This document shows, in pieces, positions 46,315 to 55,112 of a stretch of DNA of 64,000 nt. Where the stretch lies: assembly GCA_023053575.1 (NCBI GenBank), contig JAKZAP010000015.1, positions 14,566,142 through 14,630,141 of the forward strand, given 5' to 3'. Position numbers and translations under genes: made by a program. The notes beneath the pieces were generated by a model. The model ran no database searches. It was not told where the DNA came from and saw only the letters and a program-made list of their open reading frames with translations. Positions within the stretch are counted from its first letter, which is position 1, and each line of letters starts with the position of its first letter. The DNA is from Branchinecta lynchi. Its lineage: Eukaryota; Arthropoda; Branchiopoda; Anostraca; Branchinectidae.

Positions 46315-46821
46315 TTAGAAGAAGTCAGTCTTCACTCTTCTAGCGGTAGATGGTCTTGCAGATGCTCTTTTTCTTTTTCTTCCTTCTTTCACTTTCCTAC
46401 TGCTCTTAACTTGACGTGGCCTCCGTTTGATTGCAGCTGTATTCCGTCTCCTCTTCGGAACAAGACTGATAATCTTCGGGGAAGGTTTCCTCCTTTTTAA
46501 CCCTGATCCATTATGTACCAATCTGTCACTAACTTTGGAAGCTCTTTTACGAAGATTGCTTTTAAGACTTTCTTTAAAAGCTTGGCCATTCCCAAAATCT
46601 CTAAGCGTATCCGCAGCGAAAGAGCTGACACTCGGCAAGAGATACTTCTTTGCAAGAGGGACAAGACTGCGAAACATTTGTGAAAAGACAGAACCAAGTC
46701 CGTACCCAGATTGTACACTCTTACCACGATAAAATTGCATCCCAGCCCCATACTGGGGACGCAGAGTATTATAGTAACAATCAACATCCGGACAAATGAA
46801 AGCATGACGATGACTTTTCAT
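46315..46821 (-). CDS. Basic virion core protein, adenovirus pX/pVI-like
   Basis: 168 aa. The N-terminal third carries a Gly/aromatic stretch ('FYRGKSVQSGYGLGSVFSQMF') followed by an amphipathic segment ('SLVPLAKKYLLPSVSSFAA'), as in the Polinton/adintovirus counterpart of adenovirus protein VI/X. The rest is strongly basic (Lys/Arg runs near residues 90-168, ending 'RRVKTDFF'), suited to genome condensation. Position between penton-like and major capsid genes fits. Its ATG overlaps the stop of the upstream gene as ATGA (46821-46818). Intact. Assignment rests on composition, layout and the GYGLG motif rather than catalytic residues. Confidence 0.7.
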   Translation of the reverse strand: MKSHRHAFICPDVDCYYNTLRPQYGAGMQFYRGKSVQSGYGLGSVFSQMFRSLVPLAKKYLLPSVSSFAADTLRDFGNGQAFKESLKSNLRKRASKVSDRLVHNGSGLKRRKPSPKIISLVPKRRRNTAAIKRRPRQVKSSRKVKEGRKRKRASARPSTARRVKTDFF

Positions 46822-47262
46822 TTTACCGCTCGAAAGTGACAGGTTATTACTGATATTCCTCGACTTATCGGTAAAAGTTTACCCCCTTCTGTTTTCAATG
46901 ATATCTGACAGAGCTCTAGTTCCCTACTATTCACAGGAACATATATACGTTCGTATATATCCCAAGAATGCACTTCATCTTTAGAACTCTTGCGGTTTAA
47001 TATTCTCAAAAGAGGGACATTCGAGCTTCCAACCCTCACATTATCAATGAATGAAGCATATATCATTATCGTGTTGTAAGAGGCATGGAACCCAGGTTGA
47101 ACATCCCCATGTCTACCTTGTGCTTTTTCATACTCATTAGTAATTTTCAAAGTATTGTCCTTAAATCCTAAGATATCCTTCATATCGTCCGACATCCAAA
47201 GTTTTTCATTTTCTTTCAGCCCAATAACAATTACTCTTTTAAACTGTGGTGAATAAACGATA
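46818..47262 (-). CDS. Penton-like minor capsid protein, C-terminal part (runs into assembly gap)
   Basis: The frame is open from the assembly gap (47262) to TGA at 46818, about 147 codons. Internal ATG 47195 is unlikely to be the true start, because coding-like sequence continues upstream ('VIVIGLKENEKLW'). The segment ending 'GSSNVPLLRIL', then 'YVPVNSRELELCQISLKTEGGK' and 'VITCHFR', matches the last strands of Polinton penton-type single jelly-roll proteins ('…VPLLR…Y.PV…I.I.I.D..G.…L.F..S.V.L.F'). The N-terminal half is missing from the window because of the gap. It is the first visible gene of the - strand capsid block. Confidence 0.72.
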
Positions 47263-47362
47263 NNNNNNNNNNNNNNNNNNNNNNNNNNNNNNNNNNNNNN
47301 NNNNNNNNNNNNNNNNNNNNNNNNNNNNNNNNNNNNNNNNNNNNNNNNNNNNNNNNNNNNNN
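47263..47362. other. Assembly gap (100 N)
   Basis: Exactly 100 undetermined bases; this round figure usually stands for unknown length. It cuts the penton-like gene and hides the right side of the Polinton. Confidence 0.98.
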
Positions 47363-47368
47363 CCTTTC

Positions 47369-47828
47369 AAAGTTTAACTGAAAAGCCAACTTATTTTTGT
47401 GCTATTTAATTGGATACACTGAATTATTTGGATTCAGCAAAAGGATTTTTATTTTCTACTATCTACTCTAGTTATGACGTTCAAACCATCTGCGGCCATC
47501 CCCACAACGAAAATTCTACTATGACGCGTGAAATTTTAATCTCAGCACAAACGCGGCATTTCAGTGGGTAGTGGCGAGATTGGTGAAGATTGCTTAGTGC
47601 CTGCACAAAAAAAATTATAAACTTGGTAAAGCATACAACAAAAATACAAGCGCATAGAGGTACCATAAATCGCACGGAAATTCTACTATTTGAAAATCGA
47701 TTATTCGTGATAATTCGTGAATAGCGGAACAACGAAGTAACGCATTTTTAGCGGATCTTCAATCCAATTTAAGTGAACAAGTGATGGCTAACAGATTGTC
47801 ATATCCCAGCCCTTTTTGGTTAAACTTT
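47369..47828. mobile_element. MITE family B, copy 3
   Basis: AAAGTTTAACTGAAAAGCCAAC at left, CCCTTTTTGGTTAAACTTT at right, 460 bp, six bases beyond the gap. Same internal order as the pair at 26.3-27.2 kb. Confidence 0.78.
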
Positions 47829-47829
47829 A

Positions 47830-49100
47830 AGGGATGACGTAGCGAGGGACTCCAGCGTTCGTTCAAAGTCCAAAATACGAGCCTTGGTTGTTGAAAGTTC
47901 AACAGCAGAAGCCTTGTTCGTTAGTGAGGCTAACGTTGCTGAACCAGGGATACTTCAATTCAAGTCAGTTCGCTTTAATCTGAAAACACATGACGGACGA
48001 GCCGATGGGTTGTTTTTGCGTCGAAAACAAAAACAGTCCATTCCATCATCTTCAAATACACGCGCATAGAATGGAACATTTCAATGTAACCAAAAAGGGC
48101 TACTGCCCTTTTGTTTCAGAACAGGGTCCTGCCTTAATTTAAACAAAATGGATGTGATAAGAGATTGGTACCTAGCCTACATGGTGTGATATTTTTTGTA
48201 TTGTCAATTTGACTTTTTCTTCAACGGTATACAAACAAAATATATTCTCTTTAATGCGCAAAGACGGAACAAAACATATTTATGACGAAAAACAACGATT
48301 GGTACTTCAGGTTAGGTAGCTCAACTGATTGATCTAAAATACTTCGCTCTATCCAGGATTGGGCATTCGACTAACATTTAAAATTTAAATATTTCCGGCT
48401 AGGTTGAGTTTGTTCTTAATTCGTGACTTGGTCTAGGATAGTTCAGAATGCTTCCGAATCATGTCACTAGATTATCCTACGGTCTTACCTAATCCTTGTA
48501 TGAACTAACGACTTATAAGGGCAAATGCTAGAATGCTTCCGATTCGCATACATTTAAAACAGTTCCTTTCAGTAAACTGGTAGTACCTTAGTGTAGCCTC
48601 CAAAATATTTGTTCTTTTGTGCAGGGTATCCACCCGCGTTCCTGGTCTGTGTTTTTTTGTCACCTGCATCATCCCTCTCAGAAACAGGAATAATCCGTCA
48701 ATCCACCCTTGGGGATTAGAACGCGTTACAAATAACGGATTACCGGAAACTGTACGAAATCGGATTGTGTCCGACGTACCGAAAAAATTACTAATCTCAT
48801 GATGTCGTTGCTCACACGGTTGCTTTCTAAAAATCAAATAATCCTCCTGTCTTGTGATAACTGATTGTATCCAGTTTGCCCAGAAAGAAAAAAAGGCCTG
48901 ACGGTTATTGCTGTCATCAAAATCAGAGTTATGCTAGAGATTGCATTACTGTGGAGGGGGCGTGGGTGTAGCATCGGCTTGTTTTGAACAATTGGGTTGT
49001 TCTGAAATCACTTTCCAGTCGCGGAGTCGATCCGTTTTCCAACTGCTGGCGGAAAGCCGGCAGCTTTCCGGACCGCCAGAACAACCCTTTAGTGTGAAGG
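47830..49100. other. No gene seen
   Basis: A 110-codon frame on the - strand (48505-48837) has no recognisable motif and an unlikely composition. I do not call it. No repeats found. Confidence 0.35.
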
Positions 49101-49111
49101 AGGTGCGTAGG

Positions 49112-49263
49112 CAGGGCCGTATCCAGGGGGGGGGGCTAGGGGGTTCACCCCCCCCCCCCGAAAGATAAAAAAATAAAAAAACGATAGGTTTTCCCCTATG
49201 ATCTATGTTTTTTTTGTCCGATCCGCCCCCCTCCCCCGAAATAAATTCCTGGATACGGGCCAG
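49112..49263. mobile_element. hAT-like hairpin MITE, copy 2
   Basis: CAGGGCCGTATCCAGG … TCCTGGATACGGGCCAG, 152 bp, flanked by the perfect 8-bp direct repeat TGCGTAGG (49104-49111 and 49264-49271). Terminal CAGGG and an 8-bp duplication are hAT hallmarks. Long C-runs lie inside. Confidence 0.82.
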
Positions 49264-49387
49264 TGCGTAGGTGTTACATTGGGTTGTTGTGAGCAACAGG
49301 TTGTTAGGTATTGATGATTCCTTGTGCTGACGGCACATCGTGTTTGCTGGTCCTAAACCGATTCGTAATTCGTCAGCTGAAATAATA

Positions 49388-49420
49388 TTTCGGCCCTTCT
49401 TGGTAAGGGCCCACTTCTGG
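49388..49420 (-). ncRNA. Hammerhead-like core, decayed copy b
   Basis: Stem GGGCCCTT/AAGGGCC and GAAA are kept, but the CUGANGA box is mutated (CCAGAAGTGG), so this copy cannot form the core. Confidence 0.35.
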
Positions 49421-49846
49421 CCATGGATGAAAAGTATAAACTTGCAATAACATGTATGAAGTATCTTGCGAATTTAAACTTAGTTAACTATCTGAGATTT
49501 AGATTTTCGGCTGTTGTATGATTTTGAAATCGGAGCATTCGGGGTGGGGGAAGGGATCAGGAATTGCTGAGATCTCAGGTTGGACACAGCTGCTTTATTT
49601 GCGGCATTTCCCAGATAATTTGCCGTCTGACTCACCCACCGAAGCAGTCACAAGCCAGCGAAATTAACGGGCTCAGAGAGGGTTGATTCATTGTTCTGTT
49701 AGTTGCGAATGATGGTTATTGGTTGGTGTTACGATTTTTAGAAAAGAAAAGGTAAAGTGATCTTTAATAATCATTTAACATTATTGTTTCATGCTCTATT
49801 TCAGCCACATCAGCTTGCTCCTTTTAGATTTGTAATGACTGGAGGA

Positions 49847-50195
49847 TCATTTACACAGTGGGTATTTTTCCCCGGAGACGAGAGGGGAAAGTCTTCACAC
49901 GGTACCCGGGTATTTTTCAAGGGGGAGTACTGTCATGTGGCAATATATTCCAAGGTTGTAAGGCTCAAGATACTCTAAAGTGGATACCAGCATGTGTTGT
50001 ATCACTTCTTATAATCAAAATTATTACTCAACGATCCGATTTTGTTGTTGCTGACGTCGAAGAATTTTCGATAAAGAAATCCCCGGGTAAAAAGTTAGTG
50101 AAATTGAAGTCCAAAATACCCGGGGATTTGTTGCAGTTGCGGGAATAAATTTCGCGGAGTAGACCCTCCGTGTGGCAATGATCATCAGGCCTAGC
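49847..50195. mobile_element. Possible inverted-repeat element
   Basis: GGATCATTTACACAGTGGGT at the left pairs imperfectly with ACCCTCCGTGTGGCAATGATC at the right. Inside, two CCCGGGTA-type words (49905, 50084) and TACCCGGGG are also inverted. No clear target duplication. Confidence 0.4.
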
Positions 50196-50199
50196 AGCG

Positions 50200-52130
50200 A
50201 GGGGGGGGGGATAAGATAAATAGCAGTATGTTCGTGTCTCTGATAAACAAAGGACTGTGCCTCGATGTGCATTGTAGTGGAGCTTAGTCCATCCCTTGCG
50301 GTTGAGTCATCTTGAGAGAAATTAAATGGTATGGAGACATCTTTTATTCCTCGTCTCCCATGCACATATCAATATATCTTTTCTTGTCTGAAATCGGACC
50401 TTGTCTGGAGTATTAAAGATTCAGCGAAGCGGAGTGTATTAGTCTGCAAGATCGATGTCATAGGGGAGTGAAAGTTAGGGTTGAATGCAAAAATGTTATA
50501 AAAAAAACGCTAGCCTAAATTAAAAAAAAGGAATTAGTTATTCCCTAGGCAGGATAGAAATAATGTAGGTTGACTAGTTTGGAAGACCCAGTTTTTGGGA
50601 TTGATATTTTGTTGTAGGCCTACTGATCAGGAGAGGATCATTAAGTTAGAGCTTTGAAATTCCTGTTTTTTGTTTTTGTTTGCTTTTATTGATATAATTA
50701 TACGTCAGATTGGGAATGATCGTGCGGAGCATAGTTAAAGACCTTATAACTTTAACTTCGTTTATAACTGTTAAAACATATTAAGCTCTTAATCGATTCA
50801 GCATTAACCGCGAATTTTATTAAAGGACACCTGAACAATGAAACCATACTTGAACACACCATGGAGAATGCATTTACAGACATGGCCACAGAGAGCATTC
50901 TTCTCCTGAGCGTGATGATTTCAAAATAGGGGTGTTCGTTTCTGGAGGTTTGCACATGCAGACTCCAAGACAAAAAGCGCAATTCATTCAAATCTTGTAC
51001 AGCGCTGGCCGGATCGTATTGGAATTTCTTCTAGATGTAGGTTTGGGCTTAACTGGTTAAAAAATATTCCAGAAGAAGGGTTCATTGGAGACATTTGTTC
51101 ATTTCTAAAATTGTTCGGTACTGAAATAAGGACAGATGCGAGCAAAAATCATAGCTTGGAAACAGTATATAGTATTTGGATCGGGTTTTCTGCAGGCAAT
51201 GTTAACGGAAGTCATACAGATAGGGATGATACTTGGTACTCTTCATGCAGGTGTCCTTTAAAGGATATCTCGCACTACATAATGTTTCTGCTAAGATGTT
51301 CTTAAACTGTTTACCACTTTACAGCTAAGCTATACCTACAGAAAATTACTCACGGCTTCGGCTGTGTTTAGGTTCTTTCCATGTCCATTGCTTTGCGTAA
51401 CGATCTTGGCAAAATTTGCATAACCGGTCTCTGGACAAATAAACTCCTGGGAAATAATGTTCCAGCGCATGGTACGTCTCGTAAAGTGAACAAACGTGGC
51501 AAGGGTGAAAATCAGTATACTGCTAACAGAGAAGATAGGATACACTTATGAAGTGGAGAATGTGGGAACGAGAAGGGATGGGAATACTATTGAGATAGAA
51601 GGAATTACTATCATAGGCACGGCCAGGGCACCACGTGTTCTTTAAGTCTGTTGCATATCCAAAAATTATGTTAACAGAACTCACCTTGGACACTTACGGT
51701 GGAAACGTAATTTTGCACTTTGCATTTTATGATATCATTCGTATTTTTGTAAGATAATGGAACATACGCGCAAGTTTTTTTGTCTTTATCTTTTAATTAT
51801 CATTATTTTTAATCCTTACGTCATTTTCCTGGAATGAAAGATCTCGTCGCTATTAGTAGCCTATCAGATTTTGTTCTATCATTTCGAAAATTCACGATTT
51901 CTCATATACGGAGATATACGGTACTGATTACTGTTCGTCCGCGTATCGTGTTTTCTTGTTTTTGCCTCATAATTTCTGACGTTTTGCGCTGACGTTAATA
52001 GTTCAGATTTAAACATTTAAATTTGTATTGTTCTTTAGATTCGGTTTACTGTCGTTTATTATCAATATTAGCTGCAATCTCAGTTCGCCTTATTCCAAAG
52101 TGGACTTGTTTCTGAAAAACCAAGTTGCCT
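50200..52130. other. No gene seen
   Basis: AT-rich; only short unsupported frames. No repeats assigned. Confidence 0.35.
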
Positions 52131-52137
52131 CGTTATC

Positions 52138-52363
52138 AACACTTGTGACAGAGAGTTAGTTGGATCTAGTTTAAAGTGCGAACACACGATGAGGATTCCC
52201 GGGCGGATTTCCTGCACTTTCATAATCAAGTTGAAATTTTTTCAACTTTTCCATATGGAAGTGATGATGGTGCCGTAAATCCGGGCAGGAATTCCCGCAT
52301 CGGAGCTCCCGATCCTCATCGTGCGTTCGCACTAATACTTTATCTGTCACAAGTGTTGGTAGT
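52138..52363. mobile_element. Long-TIR MITE (~225 bp)
   Basis: Outer arms CAACACTTGTGACAG (52138) and CTGTCACAAGTGTTG (52347), inner arms AGTGCGAACACACGATGAGG (52175) and CCTCATCGTGCGTTCGCACT (to 52333). Together these make ~70-bp inverted ends with indels. No transposase. The 65-codon frame across it is a by-product of the palindrome. Confidence 0.7.
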
Positions 52364-52369
52364 GGGACA

Positions 52370-53430
52370 ATGAGAGACTCCCAGAAACTAGTCCGCTAGA
52401 AAGCATTGAACTGAATATGGCGAATAGATTGAAGAGAACTTTAGTTTACTTTATTCAAAAATAAAGGATGGCAATATTGAATCCTCCAGCATCACCATGA
52501 AGGTACATCATGAAAATGGGTGGGGCGTAGCTTCCACTTACATTCTGGTTTGTCAGAAACAGATCAGATTTAAAAATAATTATATATATATGGATAGAAA
52601 ATAAGGAAGAGAAACCATGAGACTAATATGCTAACCAGAAGTAAAAAAGAAAGGGACTAGCGAACATGTGTCTGGAATAAAAAAGACTTAGCCTCGGGGG
52701 GTATTTGGTTGAAGACTGTTCTCGATGATTGGCAAGACAACTGTTCTTCGGCATTGCCTTCTTCTCGTCTGGGTTCTTGGTTCTACTACGCAATAGAATC
52801 CCAATCGCAAATCGATGCTATTTGTTTCCGCAACCGGTGATAAAGTCTGAACAAACAGTGTTATCCAGGAGTGTTAACAACCTGGTCTCCTGTAATTAAA
52901 AAGTATCTCCTTAGTGGTAGCCCAAAATGACCTTCAGCTTTTGTCCCTATTATCAAGAACAAACAATCAGATAGAACCTCCGTCTGTTGTCCCACGCAGC
53001 GACTATGGATAACCCGACAAAACTGAGCGGAGCTAGAGGCATTTGCTCTAGCTTTGAGCTGATGTTGATACCCGTTTACTCTACTTCCCTCGTCGCCTTT
53101 GTTTATTGCAAAGGAAAAAGTGCAGGAGGCGCGCTGACCCGCTCTGGAGCGCATCCAGAGAACAACTCGGCTTTAACTTCTATTTTTCCTCTACACGGCT
53201 TCACAGCGGTATAGCTATTTGTAGAGCAAACGAAGCATGATTTGCAACGAAGCTACTCGTTTGCAGCGGGCAGGGTACGGAGAAATATTCGACTGCCCAT
53301 GGTCATATGACAGAGATAGGGAGACGGAGGTTCTATCTGATTATTTGTTATTGCTATCATTAAGGAGCTGTCATGTCGTAAATTCAAAGAATGGATAAAT
53401 ACGGAAACGTGAGCTACGTTATTTTTGGCA
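52370..53430. other. No gene seen
   Basis: Frames at 52861-53154 (-) and 52987-53214 (+) overlap in antisense and show no motif. The words GGTTCTATCTGATT near 52975 (inverted) and 53329 suggest a minor inverted repeat enclosing this piece. Confidence 0.35.
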
Positions 53431-53436
53431 GTGATA

Positions 53437-53469
53437 TTTCGGCCCTTCTTGACAAGGCTTTTCGTCAGG
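53437..53469 (-). ncRNA. Hammerhead-ribozyme-like core, copy c
   Basis: The - strand has CTGACGA, stem GCCTT/AAGGGC, GAAA. Sequence upstream on the + strand (GTGATATTTCGG) is shared with copies a and b. Confidence 0.4.
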
Positions 53470-53486
53470 TTTCTCAAGGGTCCTTG

Positions 53487-53688
53487 AATCTTTTTTATAG
53501 GCTTTTCCCTCTGATCTATGTCTTTTCTGTCCGACCCACAGGCTCCCCCCCCCCCCGAAAACGGGCCTGCATCGCATCTGAGTTCTCATTTTCTTTCGCG
53601 TCGAGTCCTTGGCGTTGCGCTCGCGTATCGTTGCGATTTCATTTCTGTTATTTTTAAACATCTCAGGTTTTCTTGTTAAGGTTTATCC
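53487..53688. repeat. Segmental duplication, left copy
   Basis: Matches 54150-54360: 'TTTTCCCTCTGATCTATGTC', a C-run, 'GGGCCTGCATCGCATCTGAG', 'TTTCTTTCGCGTCGAGTC' and 'TTCTTGTTAAGG' follow in the same order. It includes the right end of the hAT-like MITE plus its flank, so the duplication postdates that insertion. Confidence 0.72.
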
Positions 53689-54061
53689 CTAGGATCACAC
53701 AGACGTTAACACTGAGGCGATACCGGCCATCGCCGAGATTTTCTTCGCAAAAATCGGCGATTTCTGTTGCTTCGTCAGGCGATTTTCGATGTTGGGAAAA
53801 TTCAACTTCAAACGGGCGACAGTACGATTTTATGCACGCAACAGCAACATCGACGACCTTTTCGATGATTCAATTTTAGAAAACTTAATTATTTTTTATT
53901 ATTTTAATTATTTTAAGAGTTATTTTGAATTATTTTAATTATTTTTCGCGTTAAATTCTGTTGCCGACGAAAATTTAGTGTGAACATCCAGGCGATACAG
54001 ATCTTCCGTCGCTGCGATTGAAAAATCATCATCGCCGCGATTTGGTCTGTGTGAACCTAGG
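53688..54061. mobile_element. MITE with CCTAGG ends (~374 bp)
   Basis: CCTAGGATCACACAGACG at left; GTCTGTGTGAACCTAGG at right. Repeated GCGATNNNCG words lie near each end, with an AT-rich centre (TTATTTTAATTATT). Inserted between the two segmental duplicates. Confidence 0.68.
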
Positions 54062-54074
54062 TTCACGCATCGCA

Positions 54075-54245
54075 TAGGGCCGTATCCAGGGTGGGCGGGT
54101 AGGGGATTGACCCCCCCCCCAAAAAAACATAAAAAAAAAAATATTTGTATAGGATTTTCCCTCTGATCTATGTCTTTTCTGTACTTTTTTGTCCGACCCA
54201 CAGACACCCCCCCTCCCCCCGAAATAAATTCCTAGATACGTGCCT
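54075..54245. mobile_element. hAT-like hairpin MITE, copy 3
   Basis: TAGGGCCGTATCCAGG … CCTAGATACGTGCCT, flanked by the exact 8-bp repeat GCATCGCA (54067-54074 and 54246-54253). Confidence 0.8.
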
Positions 54246-54364
54246 GCATCGCATCTGAGTTTTCATTTTCTTTCGCGTCGAGTCTTTGGCCTTGCGCTCG
54301 GTCGCGTATCGTTGTGATGTTATTTCTGTTATTTTTAAACATGTCAAGTTTTCTTGTTAAGGTC

Positions 54365-54790
54365 TATGAATGAATGAATGAATTTATTCCCAATAAAGCC
54401 CAAGGGCCTTGGCGGGAAACATAACACAATAACAAAAACAAAATCAACTTCTATAAAAATAGTTCACGGTGGGCCATAGCTAGCTTCAGGAATCTACCCA
54501 GCCTTCGGATCTCACCGAAACACTTACTTCCCATACTTGAAACCAAATCCCTTTACTCCCAAGCCTCCCGACCAAACACTTCCTTTCTTAATTCTTTCAG
54601 CTCCTCACAATAATGCATCAAATGTGCCACATCCTCTCCTTCAATACCACACATTGGACAAAGATAAGGACCAGTAGCTTTCCTATCTCTACCAATATAA
54701 TAGCCCATAAGGGGCTTCTGAAACGCGCCTCTAGAAGATACACACACAGTTCGTTCTTCGCAGTCAGATGCAATTTCCTCCTCAGCTGCG
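54365..54790 (-). pseudogene. LINE 3' fragment (CPMC-type family)
   Basis: The - strand frame 54553-54747 contains 'GPYLCPMCGIEGEDVAHLM' and 'ELRKEVFG', the ORF2 tail also seen at 19.2 and 25.4 kb. The 3' side ends in (TGAA)n near 54365. The rest of ORF2 is absent. Confidence 0.68.
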
Positions 54791-54792
54791 AA

Positions 54793-55112
54793 TTCTAAGG
54801 TTCAAGGTTCAAGGTTATCTTTATTTGCAAAAAAAAAGTCTATCATTATCACTTTCCGCTGCTGAGAGCAGAGCTCGAGCGCACACAGAAAAAATAAATA
54901 AAATCAAATTAACTTAAACATGAAGAATCATACCCAATAACATCCATCCGCTATATAATCATACAGCTAACCGAGAGCAAGGCCAAGGCACATTCGCAAT
55001 TAAACAAAAGTAAATATATAAATAATAATTAAAATTAAACAAGGATGGGAACGTCGATTGACTTTATATAAATAACAAAAGAAGAGACAACCGGAAAGTG
55101 AGAATCACTTAT
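54793..55112 (-). other. 3' UTR of the intact LINE, ending in (GAACCTT)n
   Basis: On the - strand, sequence after the ORF2 stop is AT-rich and terminates, past an AATAAAG-like site, in GAACCTTGAACCTT units (54796-54818 on the + strand as AAGGTTC). The short-tandem tail replaces a poly(A), as in CR1/L2-type LINEs. Confidence 0.65.

Noticed and set aside
48505..48837. 110-codon - strand ORF as a gene
   Set aside because: No recognisable motif, no splice or poly(A) context, composition typical of a chance frame.
52861..53214. Antisense pair of ORFs as genes
   Set aside because: Mutual antisense shadow with no motif or conserved signal.
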